A stretch of DNA of 64,000 nucleotides, taken from the NCBI GenBank assembly GCA_030144725.1, contig JASKMD010000020.1, positions 3,469,000 through 3,532,999 on the forward strand. The letters are read 5' to 3'. Source of the DNA: Haematococcus lacustris. Lineage: Eukaryota; Chlorophyta; Chlorophyceae; Chlamydomonadales; Haematococcaceae. Below are positions 33,438 to 45,200 of the stretch, in pieces (position 1 is the stretch's first letter; the number at the start of each line of letters is the position of its first letter). The position numbers were made by a program, and so were the translations under genes. Under the pieces are notes generated by a model. That model worked only from the letters and a program-made list of their open reading frames with translations. It was not told the DNA's origin and did not search any database.

Positions 33438-36332
33438 ATGGCGAGTCTGATGGACGACGACGGCTCAGATGTCTCAGATGACGACTACAGGCCTGACCAA
33501 GACACCACCGCTGAGGCGGAAGACAGGGCGCAGTTCGGTGGCCCCGTGAGCAAGAAGAAGTCCGCGAAGAGGCCAAGGTGACTGGTGACAGCCTTTACCG
33601 CGGTGCACGCTAGCATCTGCGTGTCCTGACTGCCAGTTCCGCTTGGCCGTCAGATTACAGAGCACGCGGTAGTGTGCCCGGCCAGAACGACACAGCAGCC
33701 GAGGATGAAGCCGAGGAGGGGGAGGAGGAGGAGGAAACCAATGCTGAACCTGTTGATAACCGATTAGTAGCCGACGATGAACGCGATCCTCGAGTCGCTG
33801 CAAAGAAAGCCAAGACAGACCACCTCTGGGCATTGCTGAACAGCCGCCCAGCGGGCAGACCTCAGCCCGCCTCCACTGCACCACCAGCTGCCCAGGGCCC
33901 CAAGAGTTCTAACAGCCTGGCAGCTTTATGCAGAACAGTTGACCCGAAGCAGAGTAAAAGCAGTTCAGATGCGGTGAGTCTGGCCTGACCGCCCCCACCT
34001 GTTCACCCTCAACTGCTCAATTCATAGGAAGCTTGGCTAAGCCTGCACCCCTCATGTGAGCTCCACACACTCTCTCGCTCCTCGCCTCTGGCCTGCGGGT
34101 CATCCGCCTGAGCCTCCCACACCATGTTCCATTGACACCATCCCACCCCTCCTGCTCCAGCACCATTGTCGCCTTACTCCTGCCCTGCCCCACCCCACAC
34201 TTCTTGCAGCTGTGGATGCGAGCTTTGGGCATTCAATCGCCTAGCCGTGCCCCTGGCGCTGCATCCTCAACCCCCTCCCTCACCAGCACCCTGCCCTCGC
34301 CTGCTGCTGCCCCTAGCAGCAGCCAACCTGCACCAGCCGCACCCAGCACAGCCCCATCTGCTGCATCAGACCCAGGAGCAGCAGAAGGGGTGGCTGAGCC
34401 AGCGGCTGCCGTGGGGGGGCAGCAGGAGGTGCTGGGCCCAGATGCAGGGCCCGGCACCAGTCAGCGCCCCAGCGCAGCTGACGCCCCGTCACCCAGCGGC
34501 AGCGGCGTCAACCGCTCCATGGCGGCGGCAGCGCTGGCGGCGGCACGTGAGGCAGCGTCCCTGGGTGCAGTGCGCAGCCACAGCAAGGTCACAGTGACAG
34601 AGACTCGGCGCTTTGCTGGGCAGAACATCCAGGTGAGAGGAGGGAGGAGGAGGGGAAGGGTGGGAAGGGTGCAAAGGTGGGAAAGACAAGGAGTGAGGGC
34701 AGAAGGCGGTGGGATAGAGAGGGCAGGGGGGGCGGCAGGGATGACCAGGATGGGTGTGGGGTCCTTCATGTGTGGGCCAAGGTGTGCAGGGGTGTGTGGG
34801 CTGGGGGTTCCGCTAAGGGAGGTGTGTCGAGAGGGCAGAATGGCCTGCCAGGTGTAATAGAAGCGTCATGGGCAGCGCGGCACTGACTAGCTTGTAGGAT
34901 GCTACAGGTGCAGCCCTCTGGCTATTAGGTTATTAGGCTATTAGATTGTCCAATCATGCTGCCCCTCCTCGCCCCTCCATTCCCCCTGTGGCCACCCCCG
35001 CCCCTCCTGGTGCTGCCAGCAGGCCCTTCACCTCGCTGCATCCCCTGGCTGTGGCTGCAGGTGGCCCTGCAAGTCGACAAGAACAGCAAGGAGGCGGCCT
35101 TGGCAGCAGGCCAGAGCAAGGGCCAGGCACCCGCAGCAGCCAAGTCGGGACTGGATGCGTTCCTGAACGAGGTGGAGAAGAAACGCAAGGTGGGGGCCTT
35201 GAACGAGCGTGCTGGCAGCTCTCTTGGCTTCTCTGGTGTAGTGCTGCCATGGTCAGGTAGGGTAGCGTTGCTGGTGAAGTCATGTAGACCACTGGCCATG
35301 GCTGGATAGGCAGGTGCCCAGTGCTTGCATGGACTTGCATGGGGTTGCATGGAGTCGCATGGACTTCTTCAGTGTGCAGAGGTAGCCGGGGACATGATGG
35401 CCAAGCAGGCTGAGGGTGACAGATGGTGCGGTGGATGAGGTACAGCAGCAGCGGCAGCAGCGCTAGAGTTTGGACTTCTGCCACTCAGCCGCTGCAGGCC
35501 ACTGCCTAGGTTGCTGCTGGGCTCAGGGTGGTTGCTGTGTGGCGGCTGCAGGTGAGTGTGCTGGACAAGAGCAAGGCGGACTGGCAGCAGGCCAAGGCTG
35601 GCGACACTAGCATGGAGGAGGAGCTGGAGGCACACAAGCGCTCTGACAAGCAGTACCTGGACAAGGTGAGGGCTGCGGGTGGGGGCCAGCGGGCGGGGGG
35701 GCAAGAGGCAGGGAGGCAACAGGCCTGGGGCCAGGGGGCTTGGGGGCAGGGGCCAGGTAGGCAGGAAGGGGGTTGGCCAGTCTTGGGTGGCACAGGGAGG
35801 CAGGCAGGCAAGCAGGTGTGCCAAGGAGGTAAAACAATAAGGCATGCAATATGCAGGTAAGGTAAGTCGAGTGGGCAGGGTTGGTCAGAGCTGTGTGTGT
35901 ATATATCACACATTTGTGCGAACGCGTCTATGGCACCTATGGCTTTTTGCATACGGCACCTATGACCGGTCGAAGGCCGTATTAACGCCATTTGTGCCGT
36001 GCATAAGACATTGATGGAGGCAAAGAGCCGAGCACTGCTGAGCCTGGGCTGCTGGACACTACACTGGCGGGACACACCCCATGTTCAGAAGCCCTAGCTC
36101 CGCATGGTCCTGATTGAGTGCAAAGCACGGCACTGCACCACACTCGCAGGCAGGCACTCACCTAGTCAGCTAAGCACGCAGGCAGGCAGTGGTGCAGAGC
36201 AGTGGGGCTTGACTGCTTGGCGACGACGCTTGGCTGCAGGTCGACTTCTTGAAGCGCGCAGAGCTGCGGCAGTACGAGCAGGAGCGGGACCAGCGTCTGC
36301 AGTCCGATGTGCGTTTCCGTGCTCGCGTGTGA
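33438..36332 (+). CDS. SWC5: SWC5/CFDP1 (BCNT domain), SWR1 chromatin-remodelling subunit
   Basis: Six exons with all phases checked: 33438-33577, 33661-33973, 34210-34632, 35061-35189, 35552-35665 and 36240-36332; 1,212 nt, 403 aa plus stop. The N-terminal part is acidic (SLMDDDGSDVSDDDYRPDQD and AEEGEEEEE), as usual for this family's histone-binding tail. It is followed by TDHLWALLNS, the equivalent of the LWxxF-type motif. A Ser/Pro/Ala-rich insert makes it longer than animal or yeast homologues. The C-terminal BCNT domain is well kept: KVTVTETRRFAGQNIQ, GLDAFLNEVEKKRK, VSVLDKSKADWQQAKAGD, EEELEAHKRSDKQYLDK and VDFLKRAELRQYEQERDQRL. The family acts in the nucleus as part of the SWR1/SRCAP complex that exchanges H2A for H2A.Z. 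The start is the first ATG before the acidic tail. Confidence 0.92.
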
Positions 36333-37643
36333 GGAGTGTGATGTCGCCGGGCCCAATCGGGTGCAGGGCCACGGTTGCCGCAAGGTACCGATAGCGAGGC
36401 GGCGGCTAACGACCTGTGGGTCTGCAGTCATGAGTGCAGAGCGGTAGGACAGTTGAGAGGCTGACGGTGAGGGATAGGGCGAGGAGCTAATGTGACCCAA
36501 GAGAAACATGGTGGACTTTTCGAATACGCTGTCCGCCGTGCTACGGTTGTTAGCAACGTCTGCGCTCAGCTTCGGCACCGCACCGCACGAACACTGCACG
36601 GTGTCACACTGCATGGTGTCACTCAACTGGTAAGAGTTGGCACTTTTGCTATTGCCGCGCATACGTACCGTGAAGGGATGCGGTGCGTTAACCGATCATG
36701 TGGCACTGGAATAAGTGGGGCAGAGTCGGCCAGGTACCCAAATTCCCACCGGCAGGGTGGGGCAGGTACAGCATACCATGGCTGCTACAGGGGGCTGCGA
36801 ATGATTCATCTACCTTCAACCATGCCATACCCTTTACCCATGTAAGGTGGTGGTGGGCAGAACAACTTGTTGGGGTGCCCACTTCGCAGCAGCCCACATG
36901 TAGCTGCGACACAGTCCACACGGAAGAATAGAGACAACACAGGCGGTTCGCTGGAATCTTTTACGAAGTTCCACTGTACAAGGTTTTACAACTCACAGCC
37001 ATCGAATGAATAGGTACTCTCATCCCTCAAATACACCCTCAACATTGATTCATCGACCCAACAGCCCAATTTCAAGTCCTCTCCTACCCCGCAGCTGAAT
37101 ACTACGTCCTCTCCCTCTACGTGCAACACATGCCCTGGTGTGGCTAAGTCCTTTGCAGACCTGCCAAGCAAGATACGAGTTCAGTGCAACAGCTTCCCTG
37201 CCCAGCTCACACTACACTCAGCTTCACATTCCAACCTGATCCAGACGTCTGCAACACATCATGTCCAGCAGCAGCTAACCCTGACCTGCTCCTGCCTTCA
37301 AACCTGCACCTGCCCACCCCCAGAGGCAAAGACGGCGTCCTCAAGCGGCACGATTCAGGCGACAGAGGATGGCAGGCAGCGCTAGCTAGGTAGCCATGAG
37401 GCCACGCCTACTCGCCCCTTGCTTGTGACCGGTTGTTGCCCGTGTCTCCCACTCCAGGCGCCTCAGGCAGGCACCGAGGGAGGCTGAGCAAGGGGTGGTG
37501 GGGAGTGAGGCAGGCTGGCCCTGTTGGCCGTATCTGTGCCTCAAGGGGCACTGCTGGGGGTAGGCATCAGGCAGCGGAAGAGGCCAGCGATAGGCATCAG
37601 GCAGGCAGGCTGGCTGGCTGGCAGGCAGGCTGGGGTTGGCTGC
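36333..37643. other. Intergenic, tail-to-tail (SWC5 and LHCSR)
   Basis: 1.3 kb without a supported gene. It contains the 3' flanks of SWC5 (plus) and LHCSR (minus). Small ORFs here lack conserved character or splice context. Confidence 0.5.
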
Positions 37644-37819
37644 TCATGCACCCCTGGAGCGCAAGACTGGCACCGGGGTCTCTGGCAGGCCGAAATCCCG
37701 CTCAATGTCGTCCAGCTGCAGCAGCAGCGCACCCGCCAGGCAGCTCAGTCAGCGGCAGGCAGGGTCTAGGCAGGATGGTCCAGAATCCAGTGGCCCCACC
37801 CACTCACCCACCCAGCCAT

Positions 37820-37862
<43 letters not shown>

Positions 37863-40114
37863 CCCCAGATGGGATTTCCCTGAGCTGACCCCTCCAGCTC
37901 AGCAAACCAGCTATGTCCGTCCAGACGTGGACAATCAGCCAGTCAGCCATTGATAGTCAAGCAGGGCCTTGAGCAACGCCATGTGACAATGATTGTTGCG
38001 TTGATGAAGGCAGTTCCAGGAAGCAATGTGCAAAACACGTACAGGAGCCAAGGGGAGGGTCGGGCGGGGGGCGAGGGTCACCAGGCAATGGCTGTGACCG
38101 AGCTAGAGGTTCAGGGCCAGCGGGTTGGGGCCAGTGCAGGAGTCAGGGATCAGGGTGATGGGCGAGGAGTCTAGCCTCCGCCACATTGCATAGCAGGTGC
38201 GGTGACCCAACTGCCCACACCCTTCGCTCACCTCCAGCACCATCTCCTTCTCAATGCCGTAGAACAGGTGCTCAAAAATCTCCACACCAGGCTCAGCCAC
38301 CTCCTGCACCACCACTCACCAGCAAGGGCAAACATGGCGGCCCAGGGCTGCTTCCCAGGGCTGGGAGCAAGGCATAGGCTAGCTAGGCGAAGGCAAGGAC
38401 CAAGCAGCGGCAGGTGGGGGCAGTTCAGGGCCCAGGGCGGCAGGGGCAGCACCCACCTGCAGCACGAAGCCGGCAATGGCGATCATGGCCAGGCGGCCGT
38501 TGTTGAGCTCCTTGGTCTTCATTTCCTTTAGGGCCTCAGGCTCAGTGGGTGCCAGGCCCAGCGGGTCGAACCCCAGGTTGCTGCAGCCACACAGTGGTCA
38601 TTGGGCCCCAAAAATTAACACAGCCCGATCAGCACACAGCCCCATTCACCAACCCAGGAATGGGATACAGGTAGCATGGAAGGCCGCACCGCCCGCTCCG
38701 GAATGCAAGGCTCTAGTGGCATGGATAGCCGCAGCATCAGGACGACACGGGTAGGGGCCGTGAGGGAAACCCAGTACAGGGCGTGAAACATGCTTGCACT
38801 GACACAAATCCAGCCGAGCAGCAGAAGCACGCTCAAGGTGCAGCATGGCAAGCCCTAGTGACAGCGGGGAGGAGGGCGACCCGCTGGCGAGGCATACAAC
38901 AAGGGGCGGGCCAGGCCACGCTCCTCACCCATCTCCAGGGTGGGGGCCATGCAACGGACGGGTCGAGCCCAGTGACAGCGAGGAGGATAACAGGGGCCGG
39001 GCCAGGCCATGCGCCTCACCCCATCTCGTAGTCGTCCTTCAACGTGTTGAACTTGTTGCCGGTGGGGGTGCTCCAGCCCACATTCACCCGGTAGCTCTCG
39101 CACAGCCCTATGGCCACCAGCAGGGGCTCCCAGAACCCTGGTTTGACCTGCTGGAAGTGGTTGATGGCGGGGCCTGAGATCTGGCCGTCGAAGTTGTAGA
39201 ACAGGGCGGAGTCCTGCAGCAGCACCAGGGGCAGCGGCAGCAGGATGGCAGGATGGCAGCAGGATGACAGCGGCAGCAGGATGGCAGCGTTGAGATTCCA
39301 CAAGGCATTGGGGCAAAGTAGGAAAACCACAATGCTCGAGGCACTACGGCAGCGTCACTTGGGGACCAGGGGCGTGCTTGTACGCACACTGGGGCGGCAT
39401 CCCTGTGCAGGGACAGGAGCAGCCGGTGGGCCAGCTGTCGCCCGTCACCTTACCTCGAGCTGCTCGCCGACGATGAACCCCACGGCGGCCAGCATCGCCA
39501 CACGGCCGTGGGTGATCTCGGACTCCCTCCAGCGGCGGATGTCCTGGATGGAGGCCGTGGTGGCCAGGCCAGCTGGGTCGAACACATCTGCATGGATAAT
39601 CAGGGCGGGGGCGACAATCAGCGAAACTGCGATCGTATATGCGTGTGGGCAGTGCGGGACGCGGGCGGGCGAGAGCTGGGTCGAAAGTGAGGCGCCAGGG
39701 TAAGGAAAGGACGCACCGTTGAATGGTGCCGTCACGCCTGGCAGGGACTTCAGGTCTGCGGGGCAGGGAGGCCGAGGGTATGGGCGATGAAGGAGGCGGG
39801 ATGGCGAGGATATGTCGCACAAAGGTGATCGAGGCAGTACGCACCAGTGCGGCAGTGCGACGCTTAAGGCAGAGGAGCTGTGCATCGCGAGGAAGTGTGG
39901 CAACTGCGTGTAGCTGTGTGCTAGATAAACCTACGGAGGGTGGTAAACCTACGGCCACGAAACACTTACATGCCTGACGCTGATCCGCAACGCTGGAGCC
40001 AGTAGCTACCTCGGACACTGCTAGATCAGAAGGCAGAGCACACACGGGAGCTTTGCGGCCGCGAGTGAGCTGAGGGCGGGCGAGCTTGGTGCCGCGCAGC
40101 ATCATGGAGGCCAT
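37644..40114 (-). CDS. LHCSR: LHCSR, stress-related light-harvesting chlorophyll a/b protein
   Basis: Seven exons, all phases checked: 40114-39970, 39755-39717, 39587-39454, 39213-39020, 38580-38457, 38303-38232, 37715-37644; 780 nt, 259 aa, the usual LHCSR length. The N-terminus ([19 protein letters not shown]) looks like a chloroplast transit peptide. Then come [16 protein letters not shown], helix 1 ([28 protein letters not shown]), [18 protein letters not shown], helix 2 ([19 protein letters not shown]), [16 protein letters not shown], helix 3 ([20 protein letters not shown]) and a lumenal/C-terminal acidic segment ([20 protein letters not shown]). The paired E..R motifs of helices 1 and 3 are chlorophyll ligands and salt bridges in the LHC family. 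LHCSR proteins bind chlorophyll and xanthophylls in thylakoids and drive energy-dependent quenching in excess light; the acidic lumenal residues sense pH. Confidence 0.95.
37822..37863. repeat. CAGC tetranucleotide microsatellite
   Basis: About ten units of CAGC in the last intron of LHCSR, between the exons at 38303-38232 and 37715-37644. Confidence 0.9.
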
Positions 40115-40176
40115 GGCTGCTGTAGGATGCAGAGGGTTTCGCTGGTGTAAGGTCTGGTGCGTTGCAGGGTTTTTTC

Positions 40177-40186
40177 GCTTTTTATA
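40177..40186 (-). promoter_or_regulatory. TATA box of LHCSR
   Basis: Minus strand reads TATAAAAAGC, with its 5' end 72 nt upstream of the LHCSR ATG. With a start about 30 nt downstream, the 5' UTR would be about 35-45 nt. Further upstream the sequence GGCTCCCACAT occurs twice (minus strand, 40260-40250 and 40232-40222). Each copy contains CCACA, a motif bound by CONSTANS/NF-Y complexes; use of these copies is inference. Confidence 0.65.
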
Positions 40187-40274
40187 ATGCCTCTCTAACT
40201 ACCCGAGCCAACCGTCGGAGTATGTGGGAGCCTGTGGTAGCATTATACAATGTGGGAGCCCATGTGAGACTCTC

Positions 40275-40600
40275 ACTGAGAGGAGAACCTAAAAGCACGC
40301 AGGGCCAACCAGCGGTTCATGCCCGTGTCAGGGATCCGCAAGGTGTGCCAGCGCCACTTCAAGGTCGTGCTGGTGGACGGTTTCCGGATCACCGCGATCA
40401 GCGCCAGCCATTGCATGCCGGACCGGCCGGTGTACAGGAAAGCGAAACACAAGCAAGCTTGCTGATTGACATGATGCCCTTGCATCGAGTTCTTGGACCA
40501 TGCGGGCAAGCGGTACGTGCACATCGCCGACACGGACATCACAGCAGCGCGGAAGAAGCAGGAACAGCGGGAAAGGACGGCCGGCATGTGATGGCGCAGC
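40275..40600 (+). pseudogene. Degenerate ORF, possibly an OrfB/Fanzor-type nuclease remnant
   Basis: One frame reads RRANQRFMPVSGIRKVCQRH followed by FKVVLVDGFRITAISASHC and PDRPVYRKAKHK, then a stop at about 40461. A second frame further on reads EFLDHAGKRYVHIADTDITA followed by ARKKQEQRE, then a stop near 40590. The order [F-K-V-V-L-V-D-x-F-R-x-T ... S-x-x-H-C] and then [D-x-x-A-A-R] recalls the end of TnpB/Fanzor-type proteins (usually DEFRTS..C..C and RDxNAARN), but the zinc-finger cysteines are not complete and the frames disagree. If real, it is a broken copy. It lies just upstream of the LHCSR promoter. Confidence 0.25.
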
Positions 40601-41130
40601 GGAGGTTGCAGGATCCGGGCCGGTCGCTACAGCATCTGTTCGGAACCTGAGGCGGCGACAGCAGGCTGAGCAGCGACGGGAGGGGGAGCTTAGGCTGCAG
40701 CGAGCGCCCTGGCTGGCCCCCATCCCCATCAGGCGTTGTAGGCCTGTCAGCCTGGCTGCCTGCCCTGCTGCTGCCTAAATGGGACAAAGATGACGGCTGG
40801 GGGAGGGGCTGTTGTAGGAGGCAAACCCTAAGTAACCCTAAGCAAGCGGCACAGACTCTGTGACAGACTCTGTGACAGAGACACCTGGTGTTTTCTAGAA
40901 TGCCATATACCAAAAATAAAGTAATAAATATATACATAATGAAGCAGAGCTGCCAGCCTGGCGACACAAACCAACTTCCCCTCACCAGGCCCCCCCCTCT
41001 CATTACCCCCCCATTACCAAGCCTCTTCCTGGGGCTATCCGTGGCATGCCTCGCGGGAGAAAGTCATCTCGGCCAGTTACGGCCTTGATCATCGCGCGTG
41101 CCTCACCAGGCCTTCCCGTCACCAAGCCCT

Positions 41131-41220
41131 ATTTCCCCTCAGCAGTTCCCCTCATTTCCCCTCATTCCCCCTCATTTCCCCTCATTTCCCCTCAGCAGTT
41201 CCCCTCATTTCCCCTCAGCA
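41131..41220. repeat. CCCCTCATTT / CCCCTCAGCAGTT tandem repeats
   Basis: Ten-base TTTCCCCTCA units alternate with a longer CCCCTCAGCAGTT form over about 90 bp. No coding support. Confidence 0.75.
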
Positions 41221-41621
41221 GCTGCCCAAGGGGCCTGAGCTGAGGGTGCGGCCCGACCTTGCCGACTAGGGCTCACCCCTGCCGCTGCACTGGGCGCTGC
41301 TGGCAGCAGACAGCAAGCAGCAGCACAGGCTCAAAGGTGGCTGGGACTGCTGAAACACTTTGCCACTGCTCTCAAACCGCCAGGCTCTGCTCCTGCCCTG
41401 CCCCGCTGGTCACAGAGATGGTAGGAGCCAGGTCACTCGAAAGTGTAGTCATGCCAATTAGTTGACGCCTCCTTACATCATGCTAAGATTAGGAACTCAG
41501 GTTGACGCCTCCTTACATAAACACAGTCACGAGCCATGGTTCAACACGACAGCCGGCTAGGTTCACTCATTGCCAGCAGGGGCGCAGACTGTGTTGCCAT
41601 GGCACACCAAACAGAAGGTGA

Positions 41622-41881
41622 CAGCTACGGTCAACCTTGCCAACCTTGCCAACCTTGCCAACATTGCCAACCTTGCCAACCTTGCCAACCTTGCCAACAT
41701 TGCCAACCTTGCCAACATTGCCAACCTTGCCAACATTGCCAACCTTGCCAACCTTGCCAACCTTGCCAACATTGCCAACCTTGCCAACATTGCCAACCTT
41801 GCCAACATTGCCAACCTTGCCAACATTGCCAACCTTGCCAACCTTGCCAACCTTGCCAACATTGCCAGCTACGGTCAACCT
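41622..41881. repeat. 9-bp minisatellite bounded by a 16-bp direct repeat
   Basis: Twenty-six units of CCAACCTTG (A) or CCAACATTG (B), in the order AAAB AAAB AB AB AAAB AB AB AB AAAB. CAGCTACGGTCAACCT occurs intact at both ends (41622-41637 and 41866-41881). The 9-bp period keeps several frames open (for example PTLPTL and NLANIA strings), so these are repeat artefacts. Confidence 0.9.
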
Positions 41882-42244
41882 GGTCAACCTTGCAGCCGGC
41901 AACACTTGCACAAAACCGGCCACAATGGCCAAGATCTACACATGGCAAAAAGCTGCAGCCAGATAAGCCCTAGACCTGGACAAAACCGCAAGCAGGCTCC
42001 AACACCAGCACCTAGCTGATGTAGATGTTTGCACACCAGCACTGCCATATGACATCGGGCTTAAAGCATGCAATGCAGTGATCACATTATAGAGTTTGAG
42101 GTGACACATACGAGACCAAGCATGGCACCCTCATCAACAAGTGCATGGTTGTTTGGCAGCAAACCATGGCTGCAGGGTTGTGAGGTAGATAGCTAGCTGC
42201 CTCAAAGCTATGGCCCTCCCTGGTCTTGTGGTGGACTGAAGGGC

Positions 42245-45200
42245 TCATGACAGCTCGGATAGCAGCTTGGGTGGCGGCGAGGGCTTGCAGGGCTGGGTGC
42301 TGTTGCCGTCAGGGCGGAGGGGGTGGGTGCTGTTGCCGTCAGGGCGGAGGGGGTGGGTGCTGTTGCCGTCAGGGCGAGGGGGGTGGGTGCTGTTGCCGGT
42401 AGGGCGGAGGGGGTGGGTGCTGTTGCCGTCAGGGCCAGGGGGGTAGGAGTGCTGCTTCAGCAAGCTGCGCACGTGGTGGGGGTGGGTGCTGTTACCGGGA
42501 GGGCGGAGGGGGGGGGGTACTGTTGCCGGCAGGGCGAGGGGGGTGGGTGCTGTTGCCGTCAGGGCGAGGGGGGTGGGTGCTGTTGCCGTCAGGGCGGAGG
42601 GGGTGGGTGCTGTTGCCGTCAGGGCGAGGGGGGTGGGTGCTGTTGCCGGCAGGGCGGAGGGGGTGGGTGCTGTTGCCGTCAGGGCCAGGGGGGTAGGAGT
42701 GCTGCTTCAGCAAGCTGCGCACGTGGTGGGGGTGGGTGCTGTTACCGGCAGGGCGGAGGGGGTGGGTGCTGTTGCCGTCAGGGCGAGGGGGGTGGGTGCT
42801 GTTGCCGTCAGGGCGAGGGGGGTAGGAGTGCTGCTTCAGCAAGCTGCGCACGTGGTGGGGGTGGGTGCTGTTGCCGGCAGGGCGGAGGGGGTGGGTGCTG
42901 TTGCCGTCAGGGCGAGGGGGGTGGGTGCTGTTGCCGGCAGGGCGAGGGGGGTAGGAGTGCTGCTTCAGCAAGCTGCGCACGTGGTGGGGGTGGGTGCTGT
43001 TACCGTCAGGGCGGAGGGGGTGGGTGCTGTTGCCGGCAGGGCGAGGGGGGTGGGTGCTGTTGCCGTCAGGGCGAGGGGGGTGGGTGCTGTTGCCGTCAGG
43101 GCGAGGGGGGTGGGTGCTGTTGCCGGCAGGGCGAGGGGGGTGGGTGCTGTTGCCGTCAGGGCAAGGGGGGTGGGTGCTGTTGCCGGCAGGGCGAGGGGGG
43201 TGGGTGCCGTTACCGTCAGGGCGGAGGGGGTGGGTGCTGTTGCCGTCAGGGCGAGGGGGGTGGGTGCTGTTGCCGGCAGGGCGAGGGGGGTGGGTGCTGT
43301 TGCCGGCAGGGCGAGGGGGGTGGGTGCTGTTGCCGGCAGGGCGAGGGGGGTGGGTGCTGTTGCCGTCAGGGCGAGGGGGGTAGGAGTGCTGCTTCAGCAA
43401 GCTGCGCACGTGGTGGGGGTGAGTGCTGTTGCCGGCAGGGCGAGGGGGGTGGGTGCTGTTGCCGGCAGGGCGGAGGGGGTGGGTGCTGTTGCCGGCAGGG
43501 CGGAGGGGGTGGGTGCTGTTGCCGGCAGGGCGAGGGGGGTGGGTGCTGTTGCCGGCAGGGCGAGGGGGGTGGGTGCTGTTGCCGTCAGGGCGAGGGGGGT
43601 AGGAGTGCTGCTTCAGCAAGCTGCGCACGTGGTGGGGGTGGGTGCTGTTGCCGGCAGGGCGGAGGGGGTGGGTGCTGTTGCCGTCAGGGCGAGGGGGGTA
43701 GGAGTGCTGCTTCAGCAACCTGCGCACGTGGTGGGGGTGGGTGCTGTTACCGGCAGGGCGGAGGGGGTGGGTGCTGTTGCCGGCAGGGCGAGGGGGGTGG
43801 GTGCTGTTGCCGGCAGGGCGAGGGGGGTGGGTGCTGTTGCCGTCAGGGCGAGGGGGGTGGGTGCTGTTGCCGTCAGGGCGAGGGGGGTAGGAGTGCTGCT
43901 TCAGCAAGCTGCGCACGTGGTGGGGGTGGGTGCTGTTGCCGGCAGGGCGGAGGGGGTGGGTGCTGTTGCCGTCAGGGCGAGGGGGGTGGGTGCTGTTGCC
44001 GGCAGGGCGAGGGGGGTAGGAGTGCTGCTTCAGCAAGCTGCGCACGTGGTGGGGGTGGGTGCTGTTACCGTCAGGGCGGAGGGGGTGGGTGCTGTTGCCG
44101 GCAGGGCGAGGGGGGTGGGTGCTGTTGCCGTCAGGGCGAGGGGGGTGGGTGCTGTTGCCGTCAGGGCGAGGGGGGTGGGTGCTGTTGCCGGCAGGGCGAG
44201 GGGGGTGGGTGCTGTTGCCGTCAGGGCAAGGGGGGTGGGTGCTGTTGCCGGCAGGGCGAGGGGGGTGGGTGCCGTTACCGTCAGGGCGAAGGGGGTGGGT
44301 GCTGTTGCCGTCAGGGCGAGGGGGGTGGGTGCTGTTGCCGGCAGGGCGAGGGGGGTGGGTGCTGTTGCCGGCAGGGCGAGGGGGGTGGGTGCTGTTGCCG
44401 GCAGGGCGAGGGGGGTGGGTGCTGTTGCCGTCAGGGCGAGGGGGGTAGGAGTGCTGCTTCAGCAAGCTGCGCACGTGGTGGGGGTGAGTGCTGTTGCCGG
44501 CAGGGCGAGGGGGGTGGGTGCTGTTGCCGGCAGGGCGGAGGGGGTGGGTGCTGTTGCCGGCAGGGCGGAGGGGGTGGGTGCTGTTGCCGGCAGGGCGAGG
44601 GGGGTGGGTGCTGTTGCCGGCAGGGCGAGGGGGGTGGGTGCTGTTGCCGTCAGGGCGAGGGGGGTAGGAGTGCTGCTTCAGCAAGCTGCGCACGTGGTGG
44701 GGGTGGGTGCTGTTGCCGGCAGGGCGGAGGGGGTGGGTGCTGTTGCCGTCAGGGCGAGGGGGGTGGGTGCTGTTGCCGTCAGGGCGAGGGGGGTGGGTGC
44801 TGTTGCCGGCAGGGCGAGGGGGGTGGGTGCTGTTGCCGGCAGGGCGAGGGGGGTGGGTGCTGTTGCCGGCTGGGCGAGGGGGGTGGGTGCTGTTGCCGTC
44901 AGGGCGGAGGGGGTGGGTGCTGTTGCCGTCAGGGCGAGGGGGGTGGGTGCTGTTGCCGGCAGGGCGGAGGGGGTGGGTGCTGTTGCCGTCAGGGCCAGGG
45001 GGGTAGGAGTGCTGCTTCAGCAAGCTGCGCACGTGGTGGGGGTGGGTGCTGTTACCGGCAGGGCGGAGGGGGTGGGTGCTGTTGCCGTCAGGGCGAGGGG
45101 GGTGGGTGCTGTTGCCGTCAGGGCGAGGGGGGTAGGAGTGCTGCTTCAGCAAGCTGCGCACGTGGTGGGGGTGGGTGCTGTTGCCGGCAGGGCGGAGGGG

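Larger units (their letters stand above)
40601..42244. other. Intergenic with simple repeats
   Basis: No supported gene. It contains TTTCCCCTCA-type repeats at 41131-41220, a direct repeat of GTTGACGCCTCCTTACAT (about 41460 and 41502), the 9-bp minisatellite at 41622-41881, and the 3' flank of the repetitive glycoprotein gene. Confidence 0.5.

Noticed and set aside
41536..42019. PTLPTL, NLANIA and Cys-Gln-Pro ORFs
   Set aside because: They arise from the 9-bp minisatellite, are open in several frames on both strands, and lack unique flanks with coding character.
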